A program made the position numbers and the translations under genes. Positions 6,387 through 12,283 of a stretch of 29,521 bases of DNA are shown in pieces. Below the pieces are notes generated by a model that had not been told where the DNA came from, did not search any database, and worked only from the letters and a program-made list of their open reading frames with translations. The stretch is taken from the IMG/VR virus record IMGVR_UViG_3300012924_000021, positions 1 through 29,521 of that record. One strand, given 5' to 3'. Origin of the DNA: a virus. How positions within the stretch are numbered: position 1 is the stretch's first letter; each line of letters begins with the position of its first letter.

Positions 6387-6576
6387 TGATTCCAGCCGCC
6401 TTAGTAATTGCCCGCATGGTTTGACAAGGATATTCGGATTCGCGTCCGCGCACCGTGCATTCCGTACATGTGTCGCGTTGAGAACGCATATGCATGATCA
6501 TGACCGCCTCGAGCATCTGCCGAGCGGTATCGGGCACCTTCGCAGCCCGCAGCACCTTGTCATATACCCCGGTCAT
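6379..6576 (-). CDS. Hypothetical Cys-rich protein, CxxC...EYPCQT family, 65 aa
   Basis: A helical N-terminus (ARQMLEAVMIMHMRSQ) leads into CTECTVRGRESEYPCQTMRA. This is the same C-terminal motif as the 87-aa protein at 5930-6193. The start ATG at 6576 overlaps the end of the upstream gene. The likely zinc-binding or structural cysteines are conserved between the paralogues while the rest differs, which supports selection on the motif. Function unknown. Confidence 0.65.
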   Translation of the reverse strand: MTGVYDKVLRAAKVPDTARQMLEAVMIMHMRSQRDTCTECTVRGRESEYPCQTMRAITKAAGING

Positions 6577-6902
6577 TGTCGGCCTTTACGAACAGGCGAG
6601 ACCCAGATACCTTCTCCGTTGATAGCGGTCCCGATACGTACGGTTCCAGATTCAATTCGCGTCGTCATCTTCCCAAGAGAAAGCCCAAGCAAAAACAGGT
6701 TTCCGGAACTCTGTTCGTTCGGACAGTCGATGCACGAGTCGATCGAGTGCCGCCCGTGCTCGCAACGGTCGAGGTCGCTCTCGTCCCATCGGACGAACGC
6801 AGGGCCATACACCTCGTCGTCGGGCTTCGGCATAAAGTTGCAGCTCTTCTCGTGCGGCTTGTGAATCGGGGTGTTGCAGCACCAAGTTCTGAGTGTGCTC
6901 AT
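6573..6902 (-). CDS. Hypothetical protein with two Cys/His clusters, 109 aa
   Basis: The ATG at 6902 (MSTLRTWCCN) has GGGGAGGCAACA; the longer in-frame start at 6980 has no such signal and overlaps the neighbouring gene. Two clusters are visible: CCNTPIHKPHEKSC near the N-terminus and CEHGRHSIDSCIDCP in the middle, each able to bind a zinc ion. The rest is a short beta-rich tail (TTRIESGTVRIGTAINGEGI). Its end overlaps the start of the 65-aa gene. No family is recognised. Confidence 0.6.
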   Translation of the reverse strand: MSTLRTWCCNTPIHKPHEKSCNFMPKPDDEVYGPAFVRWDESDLDRCEHGRHSIDSCIDCPNEQSSGNLFLLGLSLGKMTTRIESGTVRIGTAINGEGIWVSPVRKGRQ

Positions 6903-7030
6903 TGTTGCCTCCCCGGGCATCGTTCCTTCATGCGAGCCGTATCCTGCTCGGGCAGCCAGCGTACGTGGCAGCGCTTGCACTCGTACATCGGGTTCCCACG
7001 GACCTCGATCGGCTTCGTATTATGTCTCAT
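6899..7030 (-). CDS. Small zinc-ribbon-like protein, 43 aa
   Basis: The ATG at 7030 overlaps the TGA of the upstream gene (ATGA), and the end overlaps the next start. The product is MRHNTKPIEVRGNPMYECKR followed by a CHVRW segment and a CPG near the end, so it has CxxC plus a third cysteine. It is a short single-site zinc protein or a fragment of one. The longer frame (7153) lacks a start signal. Confidence 0.5.
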   Translation of the reverse strand: MRHNTKPIEVRGNPMYECKRCHVRWLPEQDTARMKERCPGRQQ

Positions 7031-7140
7031 TCCATGCCGTCCAATACCCAGAGGAGGAGCACCAAGCCGATGCCGCCCGATACCGTGGCGACGAGCAAAA
7101 CGAGCGCCAAAACCCGAAGGAAGAACAAAAACTTGCTCAT
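7027..7140 (-). CDS. Tiny membrane protein, 37 aa
   Basis: The ATG at 7140 overlaps the TGA of the gene before it (ATGA). The product is nearly all one membrane helix (FLFFLRVLALVLLVATVSGG then IGLVLLLWVL) with short charged ends. With the 45-aa protein upstream it makes a pair of membrane microproteins. A promoter-like TTGCCA-16-TATAGT lies 9-40 nt upstream. Holin-like or membrane-modulating roles are possible but not shown. Confidence 0.6.
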   Translation of the reverse strand: MSKFLFFLRVLALVLLVATVSGGIGLVLLLWVLDGME

Positions 7141-7274
7141 GGTAGCAACCCAATAACTATAGCTGTCAGGAATCCACTGGCAAACCCGATCGTTATGCAG
7201 AACAACGTCCAGAGCACGAAGGCGATAGTGACGGACTTCTTCGTCCGAGGAGGACCTGACTCCGACTCCATCAT
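7137..7274 (-). CDS. Tiny membrane protein, 45 aa
   Basis: The ATG at 7274 sits 6 nt after GGAG; a second ATG follows at once. The product has a short charged N-terminus (MMESESGPPRTKKS) and one membrane helix (VTIAFVLWTLFCITIGFASG continuing to GLLP). The positive residues before the helix suggest N-inside topology. It is coupled by ATGA to the 37-aa membrane protein. Function unknown. Confidence 0.55.
   Translation of the reverse strand: MMESESGPPRTKKSVTIAFVLWTLFCITIGFASGFLTAIVIGLLP
7156..7183 (-). promoter_or_regulatory. Promoter-like site before the 37-aa membrane protein
   Basis: On the minus strand: TTGCCA (7183-7178), 16-nt spacer, TATAGT (7161-7156). The spacing and -10 equal those of P1. 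It lies inside the coding sequence of the 45-aa protein. Confidence 0.45.
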
Positions 7275-7468
7275 CGGGCACTCCATTGACGCCGAGCCCT
7301 TTCGGCTCGGGCTTCTCGACTGTTGTTCGGGTGAGAATTCATTTGCACTACTCGACTCCCTCTTCCGTCTTCAATAGCCGACTTGCGAGCGTGGCAGTTG
7401 TGATGCATCGGCTGCCAATTTTCCGGGTCGTTGTTCGTGTCGTGGACATTTGCACACGCCAGGACCAT
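7271..7468 (-). pseudogene. HNH-endonuclease-like fragment, up to 65 aa
   Basis: This frame reads ANVHDTNNDPENWQPMHHNC then HARKSAIEDG. That is the C-terminal half of an HNH nuclease motif (first His, then DPxNxQ, then HxxCHxRK). Directly upstream in the same frame is a TAA, and beyond it more HNH-like sequence (ARCTMD...), so the nuclease appears to be cut by an in-frame stop. It overlaps another frame with a strong ribosome site (7371-7538). It may be a decayed gene, an internal start at 7468, or be reached by frameshifting from the overlapping gene. Confidence 0.45.
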
Positions 7469-7538
7469 GCCTCGACTTTATCTTGCCACGCGGTCCATTG
7501 TGCATCGGGCATTTGCAGAACCCTTTCCCGTGCGTCAT
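7371..7538 (-). CDS. Cys-rich protein with tandem CKCPxH repeat, 55 aa
   Basis: The ATG at 7538 follows GAGGAGGTGAT directly, the best ribosome site of the three frames here. The protein contains two near copies of a 17-residue unit: HGKGFCKCPMHNGPRGK and HGPGVCKCPRHEQRPGK. The repeated CxCPxH groups could bind metal. The tail is low in information. It overlaps the HNH-like frame (7271-7468) by 98 nt, so one of the two is likely not read as drawn. It starts 2 nt after the ThyX stop. Confidence 0.5.
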   Translation of the reverse strand: MTHGKGFCKCPMHNGPRGKIKSRHGPGVCKCPRHEQRPGKLAADASQLPRSQVGY

Positions 7539-7539
7539 A

Positions 7540-8685
7540 TCACCTCCTCGCAGCGCCAGGATCAGCGAGCCATTCCCACGGCTGAATGTCCACCCACTCT
7601 GAAGAGGGCTCCCCTTTCGCGTGATGTGCGTCAACCCGCTCGCGGATGCTGCATGCCCGGTCAAAATTGGCCTTGAATTCGCACTTTCCAGTCTGGTAGC
7701 AGACCGGCCTGAACATGTCAGCGATCTTGTCGGCCATGTAGATGTGCGAAGAGCCGTTCGCGTCCGCTGCAGTTGCCTTTGCCCAGATATCTCCTGGGCC
7801 AGCGTCCTGCTCTCCGATGTCCAGGACCGTCTTGCCCCTAATAGCTTCGGCGATACGCGAGAACACCAATCGCCACTCGAACTGCGCTTGAACCGATAGC
7901 CGATTACCGGCGTGGTCGAGGAGCGCGCGCAGGTCGGTGCTGTAGTGCAGCCGTGTGAGGACATTGTGCGGCAACAGGCCGCGCGCGTCTTCCGCTGGCA
8001 TCCCCGCGCCCACTACATCTTCATAGGCGACACGAACTTGCCCGATTGCCTTCTCCCATCGGAAACGTTGCTTGTCAATATCGGATAGGCGATCGAAATT
8101 CCCGAGGTCTACGTCTACCTGGATGTCCGAAAGCCCCCGACTGCCTGCCAACGAAGGTGGCATCCCGACTGGCATGTCTTCTTTCACAGCGAACCGCAGG
8201 CTCTCCTGCGCGTAGACCGCTGTGCGCTGTCGGACCATCTGATGCGTGAATGCGCGGGTGACCCCTTCGATCAGGAAGTGAAACTTGACGAACTCGAAGG
8301 GCGCCTGCAGCTTGGTTTTCTGGACCTGCTCGAAGTACTCGAGCCGCTCGGCGTCGGTGACCGAAGAGAGGTCGCGCACGACTTCGCCCTTGTACATTTT
8401 CGCCGCCGCCGCGATAGCCCCAAGCGGATCCGGCGTCATCGAGAGGAGGTAGACCCGAGGCCCCTCCTCGGCCACGATCGGCTCAGCCGTAAACATCGCA
8501 GAATCAGCCCACTTGGTGATCGTCTTGTTTTCACGACGAACGCCAGCCGGCAACGGGTCAAAACCTTCGCATTCACAGAACGAATTGTCGCAGGGGAAGG
8601 GAGTGATTTTGCCGTGCTCGTTTTCGGTATGGCCGCACACTTTTTTAATAGACCAAACTTTTCTCTGGCACTTAACATCGCTCAT
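7540..8685 (-). CDS. thyX: Flavin-dependent thymidylate synthase ThyX with N-terminal Cys/His extension, 381 aa
   Basis: ThyX methylates dUMP to dTMP using FAD, NADPH and methylenetetrahydrofolate. The signature RQRTAVYAQESLRF (from residue 152) corresponds to RHRx7S...R(Y/F), with S162 and R164 kept and the motif histidine replaced by glutamine. A second conserved block ARGLLPHNVLTRLHYSTDLR and then ALLDHAGNRL (dUMP and FAD region) follows. The protein is longer than typical ThyX (~220-260 aa). Residues 1-45 add a Cys/His cluster (C17, H19, H24, C32, C37, C39), which may bind metal. The start ATG overlaps the upstream TGA (ATGA). In context it raises dTTP for phage DNA synthesis independently of the host. 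Confidence 0.93.
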   Translation of the reverse strand: MSDVKCQRKVWSIKKVCGHTENEHGKITPFPCDNSFCECEGFDPLPAGVRRENKTITKWADSAMFTAEPIVAEEGPRVYLLSMTPDPLGAIAAAAKMYKGEVVRDLSSVTDAERLEYFEQVQKTKLQAPFEFVKFHFLIEGVTRAFTHQMVRQRTAVYAQESLRFAVKEDMPVGMPPSLAGSRGLSDIQVDVDLGNFDRLSDIDKQRFRWEKAIGQVRVAYEDVVGAGMPAEDARGLLPHNVLTRLHYSTDLRALLDHAGNRLSVQAQFEWRLVFSRIAEAIRGKTVLDIGEQDAGPGDIWAKATAADANGSSHIYMADKIADMFRPVCYQTGKCEFKANFDRACSIRERVDAHHAKGEPSSEWVDIQPWEWLADPGAARR

Positions 8686-8996
8686 GACTTCACGTCCGGG
8701 ATGAATTGAACTTTGATGATTACAAATCCACCCTGCACACGCATTTGGTATTCACCAGTTGTGATCTGCGGGAGTTCCGGCAACTCAGACAGGGTGAAGC
8801 CGCCAGGCCGACCGCTCAGGGGAAACTGCTGCTCCGGGATGTACTCGAGAACCTGTCGAGCTACGTGGTGCTTGTAGCAGCGCCAGATACCGTCATCCCC
8901 CTGGACGGTTGCGAACCGACCGCAGGCGATGGTATCGCCAGTGCCGAGCATGTCGATAATCTCCGGGCAGTAGCGGTCTTCGTCGTCATCGGACAT
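8682..8996 (-). CDS. Hypothetical protein, 104 aa
   Basis: The ATG at 8996 (MSDDDEDRYC) follows GGAGGGGCAATTCA; the longer start at 9044 is not supported. The N-terminus is very acidic. Cysteines occur in RYCPEI, IACGRF and WRCYKHH, so a loose Cys/His metal site is possible. The C-terminus is beta-rich (EYQMRVQGGFVIIKVQFIPD). It is translationally coupled to thyX. The family is not recognised. Confidence 0.6.
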   Translation of the reverse strand: MSDDDEDRYCPEIIDMLGTGDTIACGRFATVQGDDGIWRCYKHHVARQVLEYIPEQQFPLSGRPGGFTLSELPELPQITTGEYQMRVQGGFVIIKVQFIPDVKS

Positions 8997-9198
8997 TGAA
9001 TTGCCCCTCCAATTTACTCTCTGGGATAAGCCACTCGAAACCATCTGGAAAAGGGATCGACTGCTTTTTAGGCCAAGACTGCATAGTGCTCAACTGGTAC
9101 ATCATGCATGTTGCATCCGCCTCGTCAACACTCAGAACGAAAACGTAGATGCCCCGCCAGCGGAAAACGTCGCCTGACTTGGGGCTAGGCCTGCTCAT
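8986..9198 (-). CDS. Hypothetical protein, 70 aa
   Basis: The ATG at 9198 (MSRPSPKSGDVFRW) has CCGGAGG at 6-nt spacing. The fold looks like a small beta barrel: FRWRGIYVFVLSVDEADATC then MMYQLSTMQ. The product has no membrane segment and no close family that I recognise. It overlaps the genes on both sides by about 11-14 nt. Confidence 0.55.
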   Translation of the reverse strand: MSRPSPKSGDVFRWRGIYVFVLSVDEADATCMMYQLSTMQSWPKKQSIPFPDGFEWLIPESKLEGQFNVR

Positions 9199-9436
9199 CG
9201 TCATCCTCCGGACGGACCTGGTAGGTGGAGCGATTGATTTTGTCGACATAAGCCTTATGCTGAGTTTCCTCTACGTGCTGCTTGGCCTTCGCGCGGGTCT
9301 GCTTCGGGTCGTAAAACTCCGACCCGACGTCGTACTTCCATTCGCACTTCTCGTCCGCGCAATATGAGATCGGTTGGTATGTGATGTTGTGGTAAATTAC
9401 CTCGAAAAGCTGTGTCGCCAGTCTAGGCCTAGCCAT
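9185..9436 (-). CDS. C2H2-type zinc-finger-like protein, 83 aa
   Basis: The ATG at 9436 follows GGAAGCAGG. The core is CADEKCEWKYDVG...AKQHVEETQH, i.e. CxxxxC, spacer, HxxxxxH. The 92-aa protein at 11408-11686 has the matching CEEEDCLW...AKDHVAYTGH, so these are paralogues. A role in binding nucleic acid is plausible but not shown. The acidic tail ends RPEDDDEQA. Confidence 0.65.
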   Translation of the reverse strand: MARPRLATQLFEVIYHNITYQPISYCADEKCEWKYDVGSEFYDPKQTRAKAKQHVEETQHKAYVDKINRSTYQVRPEDDDEQA

Positions 9437-9695
9437 CCTGCTGCTTCCTCCACTCCCAATATCGTTCGAGCTTGTCCTGATATTTGGCTCCTCCGAAGAA
9501 CCAGAGAAACACTGCCCGACTCGCCGTTATCCGCTGCAGCGAGGAGGAGTTTGGCGAGTAAGAAATCAACTCCCAGCGCTGTCCGCACTCGTCGCAGCGC
9601 AGTACCGTGCCCGAGCCGAGTTCCTCAATATGGATCCACTTCCAGACATCGGTAAAGAGGCAGTGATGCCGGACTGTCCGGTTCGTGATGCGCAT
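9429..9695 (-). CDS. Zinc-ribbon-like hypothetical protein, 88 aa
   Basis: The ATG at 9695 follows GGAGGGTAGAACCC. CDEC in the middle (VLRCDECGQRWELI), with HHC near the N-terminus, suggests a zinc site; a helical tail follows (YQDKLERYWEWRKQQ). A promoter of the window's common type (9723-9751) lies just upstream, inside the end of the preceding gene, so this gene probably starts its own transcript as well as being read from upstream. Confidence 0.6.
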   Translation of the reverse strand: MRITNRTVRHHCLFTDVWKWIHIEELGSGTVLRCDECGQRWELISYSPNSSSLQRITASRAVFLWFFGGAKYQDKLERYWEWRKQQDG

Positions 9696-9710
9696 GGGTT
9701 CTACCCTCCG

Positions 9711-10097
9711 CTAGAGACCGCCAGTGTACGGCAATGCCTCAAATTTGGCAAGGTCTCGCGCGTCTGGGATCTCTGAGGCCCGATAGAAGATCGTCATGCC
9801 GGTCCAGCAGGCCACGCTGTGCTCGCGCTGGGCACCCACGCTATGGTGCCACTCGCCGATCATGAGTATCGCATCACACCCCAGCATCTTGAGGAGGTCC
9901 CCGCGCATGTAGCAGGCTGCCGAGTGTTCGGCCCCGCTGTACGCAGGCGGGCAGTCGCCCTCGTGTGCCCAGGGCTCGATGTCGTGCGGCACGATCCCGA
10001 CATGCCCGAGGCTACCAAGCAGCTCCTCGGCTTGCCGGAACGGATCTTCACCCCGCTTCGCCTTGCCGTGTATCGCACCTGAGATATAAATATTCAT
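9711..10097 (-). CDS. DUF4406 / nucleoside deoxyribosyltransferase-like protein, 128 aa
   Basis: The N-terminus MNIYISGAIHGKAK and the later blocks GIVPHDIEPWAHEG, GDLLKMLGCDAILMIGEW and HHSVGAQREHSVACWTGM match the DUF4406 pattern. These small Rossmann-like proteins are related to nucleoside 2-deoxyribosyltransferases, and are common in phages. The acidic and asparagine residues needed for transferase activity cannot be confirmed from sequence alone. AGGAGCAAAATGAC precedes the ATG. It fits the nucleotide-metabolism theme (ThyX, MazG-like, HAD). Its last codons also encode a promoter. Confidence 0.75.
   Translation of the reverse strand: MNIYISGAIHGKAKRGEDPFRQAEELLGSLGHVGIVPHDIEPWAHEGDCPPAYSGAEHSAACYMRGDLLKMLGCDAILMIGEWHHSVGAQREHSVACWTGMTIFYRASEIPDARDLAKFEALPYTGGL
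9723..9751 (-). promoter_or_regulatory. Promoter of the common TTGCCA/TAnACT type
   Basis: Minus strand: TTGCCA (9751-9746), 17-nt spacer, TACACT (9728-9723) continuing GGCGG. It is embedded in the C-terminal coding sequence of the DUF4406 gene and points at the gene starting at 9695. Confidence 0.6.
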
Positions 10098-10098
10098 G

Positions 10099-10347
10099 TC
10101 ATTTTGCTCCTATCCGGGAAACTCGGCCCCTACCCTTGCACGGGCTGCATCTCCGCCTAAGAGAAAACGGGCCTTTTGAACCTTGCCCATTGCAACTCTG
10201 GCATCTCTTATCAGGCCAAACCAGCAGGCTGATATACCAAATTCCGATCAGGACCCCAATTCCGACGATTACCCCGGCTGCTTCGGCGGGAATCCCGAGA
10301 ACTGCTATCAAAGTGATTGATCCGATTATGACGAGGACAGGCCCCAT
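10099..10347 (-). CDS. Membrane protein with DnaJ-like CxxCxGxG zinc motifs, 82 aa
   Basis: The ATG at 10347 shares its A with the TGA of the upstream gene (TGATG), behind GAGGAGGGG. Residues ~4-50 hold two hydrophobic segments (VLVIIGSITLIAVLGI and VIVGIGVLIGIWYISLLVW). The cytoplasmic-looking tail has CQSCNGQGSKGP and CSPCKGRGRV, two CxxCxGxG units like the DnaJ zinc centre. A membrane-tethered zinc tail of this kind is seen in phage and actinobacterial small proteins; the role is unknown. Confidence 0.65.
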   Translation of the reverse strand: MGPVLVIIGSITLIAVLGIPAEAAGVIVGIGVLIGIWYISLLVWPDKRCQSCNGQGSKGPFSLRRRCSPCKGRGRVSRIGAK

Positions 10348-10598
10348 CACCCCTCCTCAGGAAGTGTTACTCCCCACTCGTCCGCGATTGCATCCACAAT
10401 GTCGCGCATGCACTGCTCATATCCGTCGCGCCACAATTCCATATCTCCGGGAAGATCTTCCCAGGGTTGATCGATAAGCTCGAGCGTCGCTTCGTAACCA
10501 CCCTTGAGCCGGCTATTCGAGACAACCCTGTTCTGCATGTGCTCGCTCAGCAGGCGGACAAACCGCGAGAGGCTGCCCTGCTCAGTCATCGTCGTCAT
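10347..10598 (-). CDS. Hypothetical protein, 83 aa
   Basis: The ATG at 10598 overlaps the upstream TGA (ATGA). The product is acidic and helical (SRFVRLLSEHMQNRV; YEQCMRDIVDAIADEWGV) without membrane segments or metal motifs. Its end is coupled to the membrane zinc protein. No family is recognised. Confidence 0.6.
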   Translation of the reverse strand: MTTMTEQGSLSRFVRLLSEHMQNRVVSNSRLKGGYEATLELIDQPWEDLPGDMELWRDGYEQCMRDIVDAIADEWGVTLPEEG

Positions 10599-10891
10599 GG
10601 CATTTCGCCAGGGGCTCCGGTAGCCGGCTCGATCCCTCGGTTGGTGAGTCGGACGTAATTAGTCTTTCCAGGTTCTCCTCCAATTCGTCCTCGAACCTCA
10701 TCCCGTTGCCGAGCTGCTTCCCGATCATTTTTCGCCTCCCAAAGAGATCTCGCGCTGCCGATCGCCGATCCAAGGTCTGCCCAAAAGGCCTGTGCCGCTT
10801 CCGGATCCATGCGCACATGGCAGGAAACTCCGTTCTCCTCAAACAACAATGTGACATGCCCCAATGGGTCGTAGTTCGCGAATGCGCTCAC
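10595..10891 (-). CDS. Hypothetical protein, 98 aa, GTG start
   Basis: The GTG at 10891 overlaps the TGA of the MazG-like gene (GTGA) behind GGGGGCAAGA. The protein has a short beta region (VTLLFEENGVSCHVRMDPEA) followed by a helical, charged region (FWADLGSAIGSARSLWEAKN) and a flexible end. This arrangement is common in small actinophage proteins of unknown function. No catalytic motif is visible. Confidence 0.6.
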   Translation of the reverse strand: MSAFANYDPLGHVTLLFEENGVSCHVRMDPEAAQAFWADLGSAIGSARSLWEAKNDREAARQRDEVRGRIGGEPGKTNYVRLTNRGIEPATGAPGEMP

Positions 10892-11247
10892 AATGTCTTG
10901 CCCCCGTGCTTGTAGGGTCGAGCCCAGTTGAACTCCATCTTCTTACGAAACTCTGCCCAAAGGTCGATGTCGTATCGCGAGCACATGTCGAGCAGCCTAA
11001 TGAAAACATCGGCTGCTTCCACTTTGAAGCCCTCGGGCTTGGTTAGACCCTCCCCCGCGAACCAGGGCTCCAGCTTGTTTTCGCGGTACGCCTCGAGCAT
11101 CTCGGAGACTTCCGCGTGCAGGAGCGCGACCATGTCTCCGACCGAACGGTCCTCGTCGTACCAACCCTTCTCGCGGTTCAGCTCGCGGACTTCCCGAACC
11201 ATGCCGTCTAGAATCTGGCCCTGCACTGCTGGATTCATTTGCACCAT
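10888..11247 (-). CDS. MazG-like NTP pyrophosphohydrolase, 119 aa
   Basis: The central helices carry HAEVSEMLEAYRE (E46, E49) and KVEAADVFIRLLD (E77, D80). This ExxE...ExxD arrangement is the metal site of all-alpha MazG/dUTPase-type NTP pyrophosphatases. The C-terminus FNWARPYKHGGK is also typical of phage versions. Such enzymes hydrolyse (d)NTPs or related nucleotides and could lower dUTP or alarmone levels. The ATG at 11247 follows GAGGAAGTAA; an ATG nine bases later is possible. It lies in a block of small genes and fits with ThyX and the DUF1599-like protein. Confidence 0.8.
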   Translation of the reverse strand: MVQMNPAVQGQILDGMVREVRELNREKGWYDEDRSVGDMVALLHAEVSEMLEAYRENKLEPWFAGEGLTKPEGFKVEAADVFIRLLDMCSRYDIDLWAEFRKKMEFNWARPYKHGGKTL

Positions 11248-11253
11248 TATGGA

Positions 11254-11466
11254 TTACTTCCTCTTTTCCTGTTCGATTACGGTCTTAGCGTGTCGGAATG
11301 GGCCTGGTACTGGGATGCCGTTTTCTGCGAGCAGGAGAGCCAGAGCAGCGGCTAACGAGGGCCACTGCATAGATAATTGGTAGGCTCGGGCGTCGAAGTG
11401 CCGTCGGCTAGGCGCGCCCAACCCCTTCGGCGCCAGTGCGTCCGTCAGAGCTTCGATCCCCTCCAT
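11254..11466 (-). CDS. Hypothetical protein, 70 aa
   Basis: The ATG at 11466 lies inside the end of the preceding gene with GGAGG 12 nt upstream. The sequence contains YQLSMQWPSLAAALALLLAE, a short moderately hydrophobic helix, followed by a basic end. It overlaps the neighbouring gene by 59 nt, more than usual here, so either its start or the neighbour's end may be wrong. No family is recognised. Confidence 0.5.
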   Translation of the reverse strand: MEGIEALTDALAPKGLGAPSRRHFDARAYQLSMQWPSLAAALALLLAENGIPVPGPFRHAKTVIEQEKRK

Positions 11467-11686
11467 CGCCGTTCGATACCTCCTTCGGCTCGGGCGCCCA
11501 GTAGTTCGCTATCGTCTCCGTAACCACCTTTACATAATGTCCGGTATACGCGACATGGTCCTTGGCTGCTAGCTTGGCCGACTTCCTCTGGAAGCGAGTA
11601 TCCCAAAGGCAATCCTCTTCTTCGCAAGTTCCAAACGGCTCATATCTAGTTTCGATAAACCGAACTTCACTTACTCTGAACTTCAT
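11408..11686 (-). CDS. C2H2-type zinc-finger-like protein, 92 aa
   Basis: CEEEDCLWDTRF...AKDHVAYTGH repeats the CxxxxC...HxxxxxH layout of the 83-aa protein at 9185-9436. The N-terminus MKFRVSEVRFIETRYEPFG forms a beta strand pair. After the finger, a Gly/Ser/Asp-rich tail (SNGDGGDRSSDGRTGAEGVG) is probably flexible. A possible ribosome site (GGGAAAG) precedes the ATG. The two paralogues may come from a duplication inside this gene block. Confidence 0.6.
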   Translation of the reverse strand: MKFRVSEVRFIETRYEPFGTCEEEDCLWDTRFQRKSAKLAAKDHVAYTGHYVKVVTETIANYWAPEPKEVSNGDGGDRSSDGRTGAEGVGRA

Positions 11687-11936
11687 CTTTCCCTTTCTTA
11701 AGGGAGCCCGTGCGCTTGAGGGCGTCGATGAGGACTTGAGTCGCTGCGTTGTCCTTCTGGAGCCATTCCCACATCTGGATTTCCGCGACTGTGGCTGGGC
11801 GAGTCGCCCTGTCGGTGCCGTCTTCGCTAGACCAGATCAGGCTACCAACACGATGTTCAGGGTCCTTGTCCTTGCGCATGTCGATCCGGAACCCAAGAGC
11901 CACCTCGAGCGGGCTACGCTCGCGCTTATTCGTCAC
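11667..11936 (-). CDS. Hypothetical protein, 89 aa, GTG start
   Basis: I choose the GTG at 11936 (MTNKRERSPLEVALG): it overlaps the TGA of the preceding gene (GTGA) and has GGAG nine bases upstream. The longer frame to 12056 overlaps that gene by more than 100 nt. The protein is basic at both ends, with a helical middle (ATVAEIQMWEWLQKDNAATQ). The family is not recognised. Confidence 0.55.
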   Translation of the reverse strand: MTNKRERSPLEVALGFRIDMRKDKDPEHRVGSLIWSSEDGTDRATRPATVAEIQMWEWLQKDNAATQVLIDALKRTGSLKKGKDEVQSK

Positions 11937-12283
11937 GCTGTCGCACTCCAATTCATCGTCGGTCCTGTCTTCATGATCTTGAGCCACTTGTCGAGGCCCA
12001 TCGGCTGTAGGCGGGCCAGCATTACCCGCGTCGTGTCGCGCTCGATCTTCCAGCACACCGCGCGAACCGCGAAGTCGAACAGCTTGCCCGCGAAACGCTC
12101 GCGAAGGGTCGGCTTGCGGTGCCGTCCCGTGCTCCTGGCGGGGCGCTGTGCCGCGTGCTGCCGTAGGACGGACTCTGCCCTCGTCCGGGCACTCTGCAGG
12201 CGGGAGAGCGCGTCTCGTCGGGCCGCTGCCGCACGTCGGAGCAGGCGCTCGCGCTTGCCATAAGGCTTTTCGCTATTCATCAT
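11933..12283 (-). CDS. Basic hypothetical protein, 116 aa
   Basis: The first ATG of the pair at 12283/12280 sits 6 nt after GGAG, which lies in the 3' end of dnaE, so the genes are coupled. The N-terminal half is strongly basic and helical (RERLLRRAAAARRDALSRLQ; RPARSTGRHRKPTLRERFAG). This could bind nucleic acid; charge alone is weak evidence. No conserved motif is visible. Confidence 0.6.
   Translation of the reverse strand: MMNSEKPYGKRERLLRRAAAARRDALSRLQSARTRAESVLRQHAAQRPARSTGRHRKPTLRERFAGKLFDFAVRAVCWKIERDTTRVMLARLQPMGLDKWLKIMKTGPTMNWSATA

Noticed and set aside
9415-9436. TAGACTGGCG, identical to the promoter -10 and tail, at the start of the 83-aa zinc-finger-like gene
   Set aside because: No TTGCCA-like -35 at 16-18 nt, and the bases encode the first residues (ARPRLA); could be chance or a weak internal promoter.
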